Origin: Caballeronia mineralivorans PML1(12) | GTDB taxonomy: Bacteria > Pseudomonadota > Gammaproteobacteria > Burkholderiales > Burkholderiaceae | Length of the DNA: 64,000 nt | Reading direction: 5' to 3' | NCBI RefSeq assembly: GCF_001028175.1 | Contig: NZ_AEJF01000229.1 | Location: 33,423-97,422 of the forward strand | Part shown: one piece after another, positions 1 through 6,965 of the stretch | Layout: every line of letters begins with the position of its first letter | How positions within the stretch are numbered: position 1 is the stretch's first letter | The notes under the pieces: model-generated | Told to the model about the DNA's origin: nothing | Database searches by the model: none | What the model saw: the letters and a program-made list of their open reading frames with translations, nothing else | Program-made: the position numbers and the translations under genes

Positions 1-45
1 TCTGTTAGCGAGTTTCGGGCACAAGGGGCGCAGCGTCATGCATGA
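1..45 (+). CDS. 3' end of an upstream gene (partial)
   Basis: Frame 1 is open from the window edge and ends in TGA at 43-45, overlapping the hypA start at 38 by 8 bases. That overlap is typical of translationally coupled hyp/hox operons, so it is probably the C-terminus of another hydrogenase maturation protein. Only about 14 residues are visible, so no function can be assigned. Frame 3 stops at once, and frame 2 would only extend HypA upstream of its usual MHEL start. Confidence 0.35.
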   Translation, partial: SVSEFRAQGAQRHA

Positions 46-367
46 ACTGAGCATCGCGAATAGTGTCGTCGAGCTGTGCGCCGAACGCGCGATGGGCGCA
101 CGGGTGCTGAGCGTGACGCTGGAGATCGGCCGGTTGTCGGCGGTGATGCCCGACGCGATCCGCTTTTGCTTTGACGTTTGCGCGAAAGATACGGTGGTGG
201 AAGGCGCGGCGCTGGAGATTGTGGAGACGCCGGGGCGCGCTCGCTGCCTGGACTGTGGCGGTAGCGTGGCCATGACCGACCTGCTAGATCGATGCGAGTG
301 CGGAAGCGTCAACCTCGAACTGCTGGCCGGCAGCGAGCTGAAGATAAAACAGATGGAGGTGGTCTGA
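38..367 (+). CDS. hypA: HypA, hydrogenase nickel metallochaperone
   Basis: 109 aa, the usual HypA length. The protein delivers nickel to the large subunit of [NiFe]-hydrogenase together with HypB. It begins MHELSI, in which His2 is the conserved nickel ligand. A zinc site is formed by Cys70/Cys73 (CLDC) and Cys86/Cys88; the second pair is spaced CxC rather than the commoner CxxC. An AAGGGG ribosome site lies upstream of the ATG. The stop TGA shares a base with the hypB ATG (TGATG), so the two are coupled. The rest of the hydrogenase cluster is presumably upstream of this window. Confidence 0.93.
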   Translation: MHELSIANSVVELCAERAMGARVLSVTLEIGRLSAVMPDAIRFCFDVCAKDTVVEGAALEIVETPGRARCLDCGGSVAMTDLLDRCECGSVNLELLAGSELKIKQMEVV

Positions 368-1395
368 TGTGTACCACATGCGGTTGCTCTAAAGGCGCAG
401 GCACGGTCATGACAGACCCTGAGACCGGCGAGCGGATTGAAACGCCGGCGCAAGGGGAAAGCGGTGCTGCGCGCGAGCCGGGTTCGTGGCGGAAGCTTGC
501 GGCCGGGCCGGGCGTCGGGAGCGTGGCCGCGCATCTGCACGCGCGGGCGCATCAGCATGGTCATGCTCACGCCCATGCTCATGCGCATGGTGGACACGAG
601 CACGTTCACCACCACTATATGCAGGCGCCCGAAGCCGGCGCTGCGCACTTGGAAAATCACCCGAACACTGAACACGCGCCCACAACCGAAGCCGCGATCT
701 CTGCTGCAACCCACGGCACGACGATCGCACTCGAACAGGACGTGCTCGCGAAAAACCAGTCGATAGCCGAACGCAATCGCGGCTGGCTGGCAAGCCGCCG
801 GATCACCGCGCTGAATCTGGTCAGCTCGCCGGGGGCAGGCAAGACCACGCTGCTTGAACGTACTATCCGCGATCTGCACGATCTACACGACACGCAACCG
901 ATCCAGGTAATCGAAGGCGACCAGGCGACCCTCAACGACGCCGAGCGAATCCGCGCGACCGGTTGCCGCGTGGTCCAGATCAATACCGGTACTGGCTGTC
1001 ATCTCGATGCCGGCATGGTGTCGCGTGCGCTGGAGCAACTCGACCCGCCGCGCCATTCGTGGCTGATGATCGAGAACGTCGGCAATCTCGTGTGCCCTGC
1101 GTTATTCGATCTCGGCGAGCAGGCGAAGGTCGTGATCCTGTCCGTCACCGAGGGCGAAGACAAGCCACTCAAATATCCGCACATGTTCCGCGCAAGCCGC
1201 CTGATGCTGCTGAACAAGATCGACCTGCTGCCGCACTTGCGTTTCGACGTCGAGCGTTGCATTGCGTATGCGCGGCAGGTGAATCCTGTAATCGAGGTAC
1301 TGCAGGTATCCGCTGAAACGGGCGCAGGGATGGAGGCGTGGTATGCGTGGTTGCAAGCGACAGCGTTAGCCGAAGTTGGAGAAACAGTGCGTTAA
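367..1395 (+). CDS. hypB: HypB, nickel-binding GTPase for hydrogenase maturation
   Basis: 342 aa. It starts at ATG 367, overlapping the hypA stop, because this gives the conserved N-terminal high-affinity nickel motif MCTTCGC. Residues about 56-83 are very His-rich, like the nickel-storage stretch of rhizobial and Bradyrhizobium HypB. The C-terminal GTPase domain has the P-loop SPGAGKT at 154-160. HypB hydrolyses GTP to hand nickel to HypA and the hydrogenase apo-subunit in the cytoplasm. An open frame 75 bases further upstream exists, but it would bury the metal motif and is rejected as the start. Confidence 0.95.
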   Translation: MCTTCGCSKGAGTVMTDPETGERIETPAQGESGAAREPGSWRKLAAGPGVGSVAAHLHARAHQHGHAHAHAHAHGGHEHVHHHYMQAPEAGAAHLENHPNTEHAPTTEAAISAATHGTTIALEQDVLAKNQSIAERNRGWLASRRITALNLVSSPGAGKTTLLERTIRDLHDLHDTQPIQVIEGDQATLNDAERIRATGCRVVQINTGTGCHLDAGMVSRALEQLDPPRHSWLMIENVGNLVCPALFDLGEQAKVVILSVTEGEDKPLKYPHMFRASRLMLLNKIDLLPHLRFDVERCIAYARQVNPVIEVLQVSAETGAGMEAWYAWLQATALAEVGETVR

Positions 1396-1427
1396 GGCGT
1401 GAACCGGGCGGTCGGAACGTGAAAGGT

Positions 1428-2504
1428 ATGAGTGCGGGGCTCATGATGCTAAAAAACATGTCTCAGCTTTTCAACGACCGCCCGACGAGTCTTCGGCACA
1501 AGATTACCGGCATCTACGCGTTTCTGCTCGTGCTGAATGTAGTGGCGTGGGCATGGGCGCTAACGGCTTTTTACGGGCAGCCGGCACTGCTCGGCACGGC
1601 GCTTCTCGCCTATACGTTCGGGCTTCGCCACGCCGTGGATGCGGACCACATAGCCGCTATCGATAACGTCACCCGCAAGCTGCTCCACATCGGCCGCAGT
1701 CCGCTCGCCGCCGGCTTGTTCTTCTCGCTCGGGCACTCGACGGTCGTGGTCGCGCTGACCGTCGCTGTAGCCTTCGCGGCCACTGCGCTGACGACGCATT
1801 TCGATGCCCTGAGAGGCATCGGCGGCCTCATCGGCACCGGCATTTCGGCGATGTTCCTGTTCGTCCTGGCCTTCGCGAACCTGGTTGTGCTGGCGTCCGT
1901 GATCAGGACGTTTCGCGCCGTTCGCCGCGGTGAGCCGCTGGTCGAAACGGACCTCGACCTGCTGCTGAACAATCGCGGTTTCCTCTCGCGTTTGCTTCGG
2001 CCGTTGTTCAAGCTGGTATCGCGCAGCTGGCATCTTTACCCGGTGGGTTTCCTGTTCGGACTCGGATTCGACACCGCGACCGAGGTGGCGTTGTTCGGCA
2101 TTTCGGCTGCCCAGGCGTCGCACGGCGTGTCGTTCTGGTCGGTGCTCGTGTTGCCGATTTTATTCACCGCGGGCATGTCGCTGGTCGATACCACCGATGG
2201 CATCCTGATGCTCGGTGCTTATCGCTGGGCCTTTGTCCGGCCCATGCGCAAGCTTTACTACAACATCACGATCACGTTCGTGTCGGTGGTGGTCGCGGTG
2301 CTGATCGGCGGTATCGAGGTACTGGGTTTGCTTCAAGACCGCTTGGGGCTGAAGGGCGTCTTCTGGGATGCGATCGGCAGCCTCAACGAGCACTTCGGGC
2401 TGTTGGGCTACATCGTGATCGGCGTATTCATCGTGAGCTGGATCGTCTCCATAGCCATCTACAAGCTGAGGCGCTACGACGATATCAACGTGAAAACGCT
2501 ATGA
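1428..2504 (+). CDS. hoxN: HoxN-type high-affinity nickel permease (NiCoT family)
   Basis: About 358 aa from ATG 1428. The signature RHAVDADHI in an early helix is the NiCoT metal-selectivity motif, and at least seven hydrophobic helices are visible. The C-terminal part, including the HLYPVGFLFGLGFDTATEV-type segment, closely follows the Cupriavidus HoxN pattern as I remember it. It imports Ni2+ across the inner membrane. It sits 32 bases after hypB, consistent with supplying nickel to HypA/HypB. Start uncertain: ATG 1428 is very close to AAAGG; ATG 1443 has GGGG at good spacing; 1446 and 1458 are also possible. Confidence 0.9.
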   Translation: MSAGLMMLKNMSQLFNDRPTSLRHKITGIYAFLLVLNVVAWAWALTAFYGQPALLGTALLAYTFGLRHAVDADHIAAIDNVTRKLLHIGRSPLAAGLFFSLGHSTVVVALTVAVAFAATALTTHFDALRGIGGLIGTGISAMFLFVLAFANLVVLASVIRTFRAVRRGEPLVETDLDLLLNNRGFLSRLLRPLFKLVSRSWHLYPVGFLFGLGFDTATEVALFGISAAQASHGVSFWSVLVLPILFTAGMSLVDTTDGILMLGAYRWAFVRPMRKLYYNITITFVSVVVAVLIGGIEVLGLLQDRLGLKGVFWDAIGSLNEHFGLLGYIVIGVFIVSWIVSIAIYKLRRYDDINVKTL

Positions 2505-2690
2505 CGTCAGCGCTGGAATAAATTGTAAGGAGTATCTACAGCCCAGTGGATCCAGAGTTTCCATGGGCCTTCGTGAACGCCTCGCGCCGCAAGAGCAGGT
2601 AAACTCTGCGGACTACAACCCCCAACCCGGACCGCCGGGGAGTTTTCTGCTAGCGTATAACCGGTTATCGGCATCAAAGAAGGAAGACGC

Positions 2691-3542
2691 ATGATCAAAC
2701 TTCATCCGAGACTGCAACTCGATCCGGATGCAGCGTCCGAGCGTCGCTGGCCTGTTACAGGATATCCCCTCACACTGAAGGTCACTGCTGCCTGGCACGC
2801 GCTTGCGCTGGCGGGCTGCGCCGCCGCGCCTGAAATGTGGCCATGGTGGCTGGCAGGCACGGCGCTCAACCACGCGACAGTCACGGTAGCGGGACTATGG
2901 CCGCGTTCGACGCTGCTCGGTCCCAACTGGACGCGCTTGCCTGCCATCCCCCGCAATGCAAACGCCATTGCGCTCACGCTGGACGACGGTCCCGACCCAG
3001 TCGTGACGCCCCAGGTCCTCGATCTGCTCGATGCATACGAGGTACGCGCCACGTTTTTCCTGATCGGCGAACGTGCGCGCCGCTATCCCGCGCTGACCCG
3101 CGAGATTGTCGCGCGCGGGCATAGCGTGGAGAACCACTCGCAGAAGCACGTGCATACGTTTTCCGTGACGGGCATGGGCGCGCTGAGCCGGGAAATCGAT
3201 GCGGCACAGCGCACGCTGACGGAACTGACCGGCGAGCGGCCGGCTTTCTTTCGCGCACCGGCGGGCTTGCGCAATGTCCTGCTCGAGCCGGTCTTGCAAA
3301 AGTTCGATTTAAGGCTGGCCGCCTGGACGCGACGCGGCTTCGATACGCGCGAACGCGATCCGGAGGTCGTCGCACAGAGGTTGCTGCGCGATCTGGCACC
3401 GCGGGACATCCTGCTGCTCCATGATGGCGACGCCGCGACCACCGACGACGGTCAGCCCGTCCTGCTCTCGGTATTACCCCGTGTCATCGGCGCCGCTAAA
3501 AAGCAAGGGCTGCACTTCGTGACATTACGGGAAGCCTTCTGA
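2691..3542 (+). CDS. NodB-type polysaccharide deacetylase family protein
   Basis: 283 aa. The NodB homology domain begins near residue 92 with TLDDGPDP (Asp98/Asp99: catalytic base and metal ligand) and continues with the zinc-binding His149/His153 of NHSQKH. The RAPAG motif and the C-terminal LLHDG catalytic His motif follow. Such enzymes remove N-acetyl groups from polysaccharides or sugar-lipids. The first 80 residues contain one or two hydrophobic stretches, suggesting an N-terminal membrane anchor. GGAAG lies before the ATG. The substrate is unknown. It precedes the APE operon by 700 bases and is probably a separate unit. Confidence 0.85.
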   Translation: MIKLHPRLQLDPDAASERRWPVTGYPLTLKVTAAWHALALAGCAAAPEMWPWWLAGTALNHATVTVAGLWPRSTLLGPNWTRLPAIPRNANAIALTLDDGPDPVVTPQVLDLLDAYEVRATFFLIGERARRYPALTREIVARGHSVENHSQKHVHTFSVTGMGALSREIDAAQRTLTELTGERPAFFRAPAGLRNVLLEPVLQKFDLRLAAWTRRGFDTRERDPEVVAQRLLRDLAPRDILLLHDGDAATTDDGQPVLLSVLPRVIGAAKKQGLHFVTLREAF

Positions 3543-3543
3543 C

Positions 3544-3579
3544 TTCCCGGCTGCAGCTCGTACGCGAGTCGTCCGGGAA
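3544..3579 (+). terminator. possible terminator after the deacetylase gene
   Basis: TTCCCGG (3544-3550) pairs with CCGGGAA (3573-3579), and an inner CTCG/CGAG pair closes on TACG. It starts two bases after the stop codon. There is only a short A-run and no T-tract on the + strand, so it is a weak Rho-independent candidate. Confidence 0.35.
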
Positions 3580-3638
3580 AATCGGCAGACGATTAAGTAA
3601 GAGACGTTACGCATTGTACGAAGCTGAGCGAGCCATCG

Positions 3639-3664
3639 ATTAAGTCACGATTGCCTGACTTAAT
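3639..3664. repeat. 9-bp perfect inverted repeat
   Basis: ATTAAGTCA (3639-3647) and TGACTTAAT (3656-3664) are perfect complements around an 8-base spacer. A half-copy, GATTAAGT, also occurs near 3591. The spacing and AT-rich arms suit a dimeric regulator site, but no regulator gene is adjacent. Confidence 0.4.
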
Positions 3665-3985
3665 GCGCGCGGAACGCTCGGCAAACCGCTTGGCACGACA
3701 TAGCGCTCTACGCGAAGCCTGCCGCTTCAGCGCCGTCGCCATGATCGACATGGCGAAACCGTGCATCGCGGATGCAGCCAATCAGACGCGGCATAGCGGC
3801 TTCAGTGCCCTGACAATGCCAGTGCACCGAGCGCAATGTACATCCCGTAACTTTTTCGACTTGGACAAGCTGCGAAAGGCGGCTAAATTTCCATGACCCA
3901 AGAGAGGAAACCGGTTGGCTTTTAAATGAATTTCTGGCGTTTCGTCGTATATGTGAGACTGATACGCCCGGATACTTTTTTCCGG

Positions 3986-4019
3986 CTGATTTAGCAGGCA
4001 AATTTCAGTATGATTTGCC
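3986..4019 (+). promoter_or_regulatory. candidate promoter/operator of the APE operon
   Basis: TATGAT (4009-4014) reads as a -10 element, with a weak -35 CTGATT at 3986-3991 (17-base spacer). The -10 is embedded in a perfect inverted repeat, GGCAAAT (3997-4003) / ATTTGCC (4013-4019). A repressor bound there would block RNA polymerase. The first gene starts 220 bases downstream. This is pattern matching only. Confidence 0.3.
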
Positions 4020-4241
4020 CTCCATGCGGAGCTGATCCAAGTTCAAATAATTCATTTACCCGCATATGGCATTAAACAATCGGCACAAACTGCCGTTAAG
4101 TCGGTACGGGCGCCGGACTATCTGCCGGTCATCTTCTGATAGCCGATTAAAAATCCTCCGGCCAGAGCGGGCCCATTCATGTGCTGCCCGCGCAGGCGGG
4201 TCCTCATGAGGTGCTGGTGCCTTTCAATTCGTAAACATCGT

Positions 4242-4973
4242 ATGCACGATCTGCGCTGGACCATGCCCGTTGCCCGATGGTCTGCCACCGCTGCCGCTGT
4301 CGCCGCCGATATTAGCTTCATCGAGCCGATCGTCCGCCGTCGTCTGAGCAGCCTGTCCCGTATCGCCCTCAAGGTCGCCCACGACTGCGTGGCTGAGCGC
4401 GACCGCGTGCGAGTTGTATTCGCGTCCCGGCACGGCGAACTAAGGCGCACCACGGACATCCTTCGCGCCATCAGCGCGGGCGAGCCGGTGTCTCCGACTG
4501 CATTCAGCCTGTCCGTCCTCAACGCAATGACCGGCATATTCGGCATCGCCCGCGGCGACCGTTCGCCCGCCAGCGCGATTTCCGCCGGCGCGGAAACGCT
4601 CGGGTATGCATTGCTCGAAGCCCATGCGCAGTTCGCGGCGGACCCCTCGTCGCCCGTGCTCATGGTGTATGCGGACGAGCCGGCCGATGCCGCGTACGGC
4701 ACGATTGAAGACGAGGTGCAAGGCGGAGCGCTCGCGATCCTGCTCGACACCCACGCGGCGGCAGGACGTCTTGCATGCACAATATCGGGTACAGGGGGCC
4801 GCTCCGACGCTCCGGCGCCGACATTGGCAGCGACATTGGCTCCGGCTCCTGCGCATGACAACTTCCGTACGCAGAGCGAAGCGGTCCAACGTTGTCTTGA
4901 CACGCATGCGCCCGCAGCATGGCAAAACGCCGGCACCACCTGGCAATGGAGCTGGCATGAAGGCGCGGCTTAA
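4242..4973 (+). CDS. ApeC-like ketosynthase chain-length-factor protein
   Basis: 243 aa, much shorter than a full ketosynthase (about 400). It matches the short 'beta-ketoacyl synthase chain length factor' family of aryl polyene clusters: an RRRLSSLSR segment, then ASRHGELRRT, SPTAFSLSVLNA, GIARGD and VLMVYADEP. No active-site Cys or His triad is visible, so it should act as a non-catalytic partner of a KS (ApeO:ApeC in the Xenorhabdus system). Start ATG 4242 is chosen because an upstream frame (from 4179) reads Cys/Arg-rich nonsense. It overlaps the next gene by 17 bases. First gene of the operon. Confidence 0.8.
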   Translation: MHDLRWTMPVARWSATAAAVAADISFIEPIVRRRLSSLSRIALKVAHDCVAERDRVRVVFASRHGELRRTTDILRAISAGEPVSPTAFSLSVLNAMTGIFGIARGDRSPASAISAGAETLGYALLEAHAQFAADPSSPVLMVYADEPADAAYGTIEDEVQGGALAILLDTHAAAGRLACTISGTGGRSDAPAPTLAATLAPAPAHDNFRTQSEAVQRCLDTHAPAAWQNAGTTWQWSWHEGAA

Positions 4974-5754
4974 CTACGGCTGGCGCCTGGTCGCCACGGG
5001 CATGAGCTTCGTCGTGTTCGGCGTCTGCGGGCTATTGTTCTCGGTGCTGGTGTTTCCGCTCGCATGGCTGTGGCCGCATCGTGCGTCGCGTCAGCGTGCG
5101 GTCACGACCATCATTCACTGGTTCTTCCGTGCGCTGGTCACCGTCTTGCAGTGGATCGGCGTGATGGAACTGGAAGTGAAGGGCGCGGCCGCGCTACGTG
5201 CGAGCGGGCCCGTGATTGTCGTCGCGAATCATCCGACCTACCTCGACGTGGTGGTGCTGCTCGCGCTCACGCCTTCTGCGTGCTGCGTGGTCAAGAACGC
5301 CCACTGGGGTAATCCGTGTTTCTGGGGCATCGTCCGGGCCGCCGAATACGTGAGCAACGTCGACCCGATCGAACTCGTGGAAGCGAGTGCACGCCAGATT
5401 GCAGCGGGCTATACCATGATCATCTTCCCGGAAGGCACGCGCAGTCCCGCGCCGAACCGGTTGCACGCATTCTCGCGCGGTTTCGCGCACATCGCCCTCA
5501 AGGCGGGCACGCCGATCCTGCCGGTGCTCATGGATTGCGACCCGCCGGCATTCACGAAACAGATGCGCTGGTATCACGTGCCATCGCGGGCGTTTCGCAT
5601 CCGCGTGAACGTGCTCGAGCCGGTCGCGGCCGACAGGCTCGAGGCTCACGATTCTTCTTCCCCGGCCCTTGCCGCGCGCACTTTGACCAGCGCTATTGAG
5701 GCACACATTAACCAGCGCCTGTTCGACTATGGATTCTTTGAAACTGGAAATTAA
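4957..5754 (+). CDS. PlsC-type acyltransferase of the APE cluster
   Basis: 265 aa. An N-terminal hydrophobic helix (about 15-40) precedes the LPLAT domain with the catalytic motif HX4D (NHPTYLD, His92/Asp97) and FPEGTRS at 157-163. In APE clusters an enzyme of this type (ApeD position) is thought to help attach the polyene to a glycerolipid or similar anchor at the inner membrane. The ATG at 4957 lies inside the end of the preceding gene. A longer open frame begins at 4606 but overlaps it too far. Confidence 0.85.
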   Translation: MKARLNYGWRLVATGMSFVVFGVCGLLFSVLVFPLAWLWPHRASRQRAVTTIIHWFFRALVTVLQWIGVMELEVKGAAALRASGPVIVVANHPTYLDVVVLLALTPSACCVVKNAHWGNPCFWGIVRAAEYVSNVDPIELVEASARQIAAGYTMIIFPEGTRSPAPNRLHAFSRGFAHIALKAGTPILPVLMDCDPPAFTKQMRWYHVPSRAFRIRVNVLEPVAADRLEAHDSSSPALAARTLTSAIEAHINQRLFDYGFFETGN

Positions 5755-6034
5755 GCAGCTTCTGATCGATGCACTCGATCTGGAAGACCTGACACCTGCC
5801 GACATCGGCGACGATGCGCCGCTCTTCGAAACCGATGGCATCGGGCTCGATTCGATCGACGCGCTCGAGATCGGTATCGTGCTGCGCAAACACTATCAAT
5901 TGACTATCGCGGCGAACGACGAACGCACGCGGGAGCACTTCCGTTCGATCAGCACCCTTGCGGCGCTTGTCGCCAGCCAGCAAGGCGGGTTGAGCATCGC
6001 GAACGACACCGGGGAAAAGGGGAATAAATCGTGA
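5729..6034 (+). CDS. apeE: acyl carrier protein 1 of the APE cluster
   Basis: 101 aa. The phosphopantetheine site is Ser42 in GLDSIDALEIG. The acidic helical pattern is that of an ACP. It carries the growing chain as a thioester. It starts 26 bases inside the acyltransferase gene and ends four bases into the GTG of the second ACP, so the two ACPs are coupled. The symbol is assigned by position relative to the E. coli/Xenorhabdus ape operons. Confidence 0.85.
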   Translation: MDSLKLEIKQLLIDALDLEDLTPADIGDDAPLFETDGIGLDSIDALEIGIVLRKHYQLTIAANDERTREHFRSISTLAALVASQQGGLSIANDTGEKGNKS

Positions 6035-6282
6035 CCGAGACAGAGATCCTTGAGCGCATCCGCGCCATCTTCAAAGAGAACTTCGCGATCGAGCCTGACC
6101 GCGTGACGCCGCAAGCGCATCTGTACGAGGACCTCGACCTCGATAGCATCGACGCCGTCGATCTTGCGATCAAGCTGCAGGAAATGACCGGCCGGCGCAT
6201 CAAGCCGGAAGAGTTCAAGTCGGTCCGCACGGTCGGCGATGTGATCGGCGCCGTGGAGTCGCTGCTGGCGGAACAGGGGTGA
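6031..6282 (+). CDS. apeF: acyl carrier protein 2 of the APE cluster
   Basis: 83 aa with a GTG start at 6031 (GTGA overlap with ACP 1). The 4'-phosphopantetheine attachment Ser39 is in DLDSIDAVDLA. Paired ACPs are characteristic of APE clusters. One is generally taken to carry the starter/extension chain, but which does what here cannot be told from the sequence. Symbol by operon position. Confidence 0.85.
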   Translation: MTETEILERIRAIFKENFAIEPDRVTPQAHLYEDLDLDSIDAVDLAIKLQEMTGRRIKPEEFKSVRTVGDVIGAVESLLAEQG

Positions 6283-6965
6283 TGCAAGCGGAGCATTCAC
6301 GTTCCGGCATGCAGGATACCGCGGCGGATAAACCGGCGGCGGGCGAGGCCTTGACCTTGGGCGTTAAGCCTCTTGGCTGGATGCGGGCAGTCCTGCAAGT
6401 CGCCTTGAAGCTTGCTTACCCGATCATGATCTTGTGCGCATGGCGCTGGGATTCGCCGCGTTACATCGGCGCCGCACTGTTCGCGCTGCTGTGGCTGCAG
6501 CGCTGGGCCGGGACGGGCAGGTTCGCCACGTCGCTGCGGCAGCTTACCGCGACGGACTGGTGCGTAGTGGGCCTTCTGAGCTGCGCATCGGCGGCGATCG
6601 TGTTGTCCGGCAGCGTATTGCTGCTGCATCTATACCCCTCACTTGTGAACCTTGGCCTGCTGGTCGCGTTCGGCTCGACGCTCGTGCGTGGGCAAACGAT
6701 GATCGAAAAATTCGCGCGCATGGGCAATCCAGAACTCGGTGAGCATGCGGTGCGGTACACGCGCCGGGTGACTCAGGTCTGGTGCGTGTTCTTTGTGCTG
6801 AACGGCGCGTTTTCCGCGTATACCGCGTTGTTCTGGCCGCCGGCTGCGTGGTCGCTGTACAACGGCGCGATCGCGTATGGCCTGATCGGCGTGTTGCTGG
6901 CCGGCGAGATCGTATGGCGCTATCTGGCCGTGCTGCCGCGAGCCGCGCGGTCGGAGGCCGCATGA
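6282..6965 (+). CDS. APE cluster integral membrane protein (COG4648-like)
   Basis: About 227 aa from ATG 6282 (TGATG overlap with the ACP stop); a GTG one codon upstream is also possible. Five or so hydrophobic segments are visible. The sequence LVRGQTMIEKFARM followed by RYTRRVTQVWCVFFVLNG recurs in the uncharacterised membrane proteins of aryl polyene clusters (ApeG position). The molecular role is unknown; location and conservation suggest a part in polyene transfer or assembly at the inner membrane. Confidence 0.75.
   Translation: MQAEHSRSGMQDTAADKPAAGEALTLGVKPLGWMRAVLQVALKLAYPIMILCAWRWDSPRYIGAALFALLWLQRWAGTGRFATSLRQLTATDWCVVGLLSCASAAIVLSGSVLLLHLYPSLVNLGLLVAFGSTLVRGQTMIEKFARMGNPELGEHAVRYTRRVTQVWCVFFVLNGAFSAYTALFWPPAAWSLYNGAIAYGLIGVLLAGEIVWRYLAVLPRAARSEAA

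Larger units (their letters stand above)
3543..4241. other. 700-base intergenic region upstream of the APE operon
   Basis: No convincing gene. Short open frames on both strands (for example minus 3593-3781 with a TTG start, plus 3651-3896) lack ribosome sites and recognisable motifs. The region holds two inverted repeats (3639-3664 and 3997-4019). It also has one promoter-like pair, TTGGAC at 3861 and TAAATT at 3884 with a 17-base spacer. The DNA becomes visibly AT-richer from about 3840 to 4080. This is most likely the control region of the polyene operon. Confidence 0.6.

Noticed and set aside
541..612. CATGCTCA-like repeated bases as a regulatory or CRISPR-type repeat
   Set aside because: They are His codons of the His-rich part of HypB. 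No spaced direct repeats of CRISPR type occur anywhere in the window.
3593..3896. Short open frames on both strands upstream of the polyene operon
   Set aside because: They overlap each other, start with TTG or a badly placed ATG, lack ribosome sites and are composed mainly of Arg/Ala/Ser.
4606..4956. Long N-terminal extension of the acyltransferase
   Set aside because: It is an out-of-frame reading of the CLF-like gene, rich in Arg/Pro/Ser; the ATG at 4957 gives a normal PlsC-type protein.
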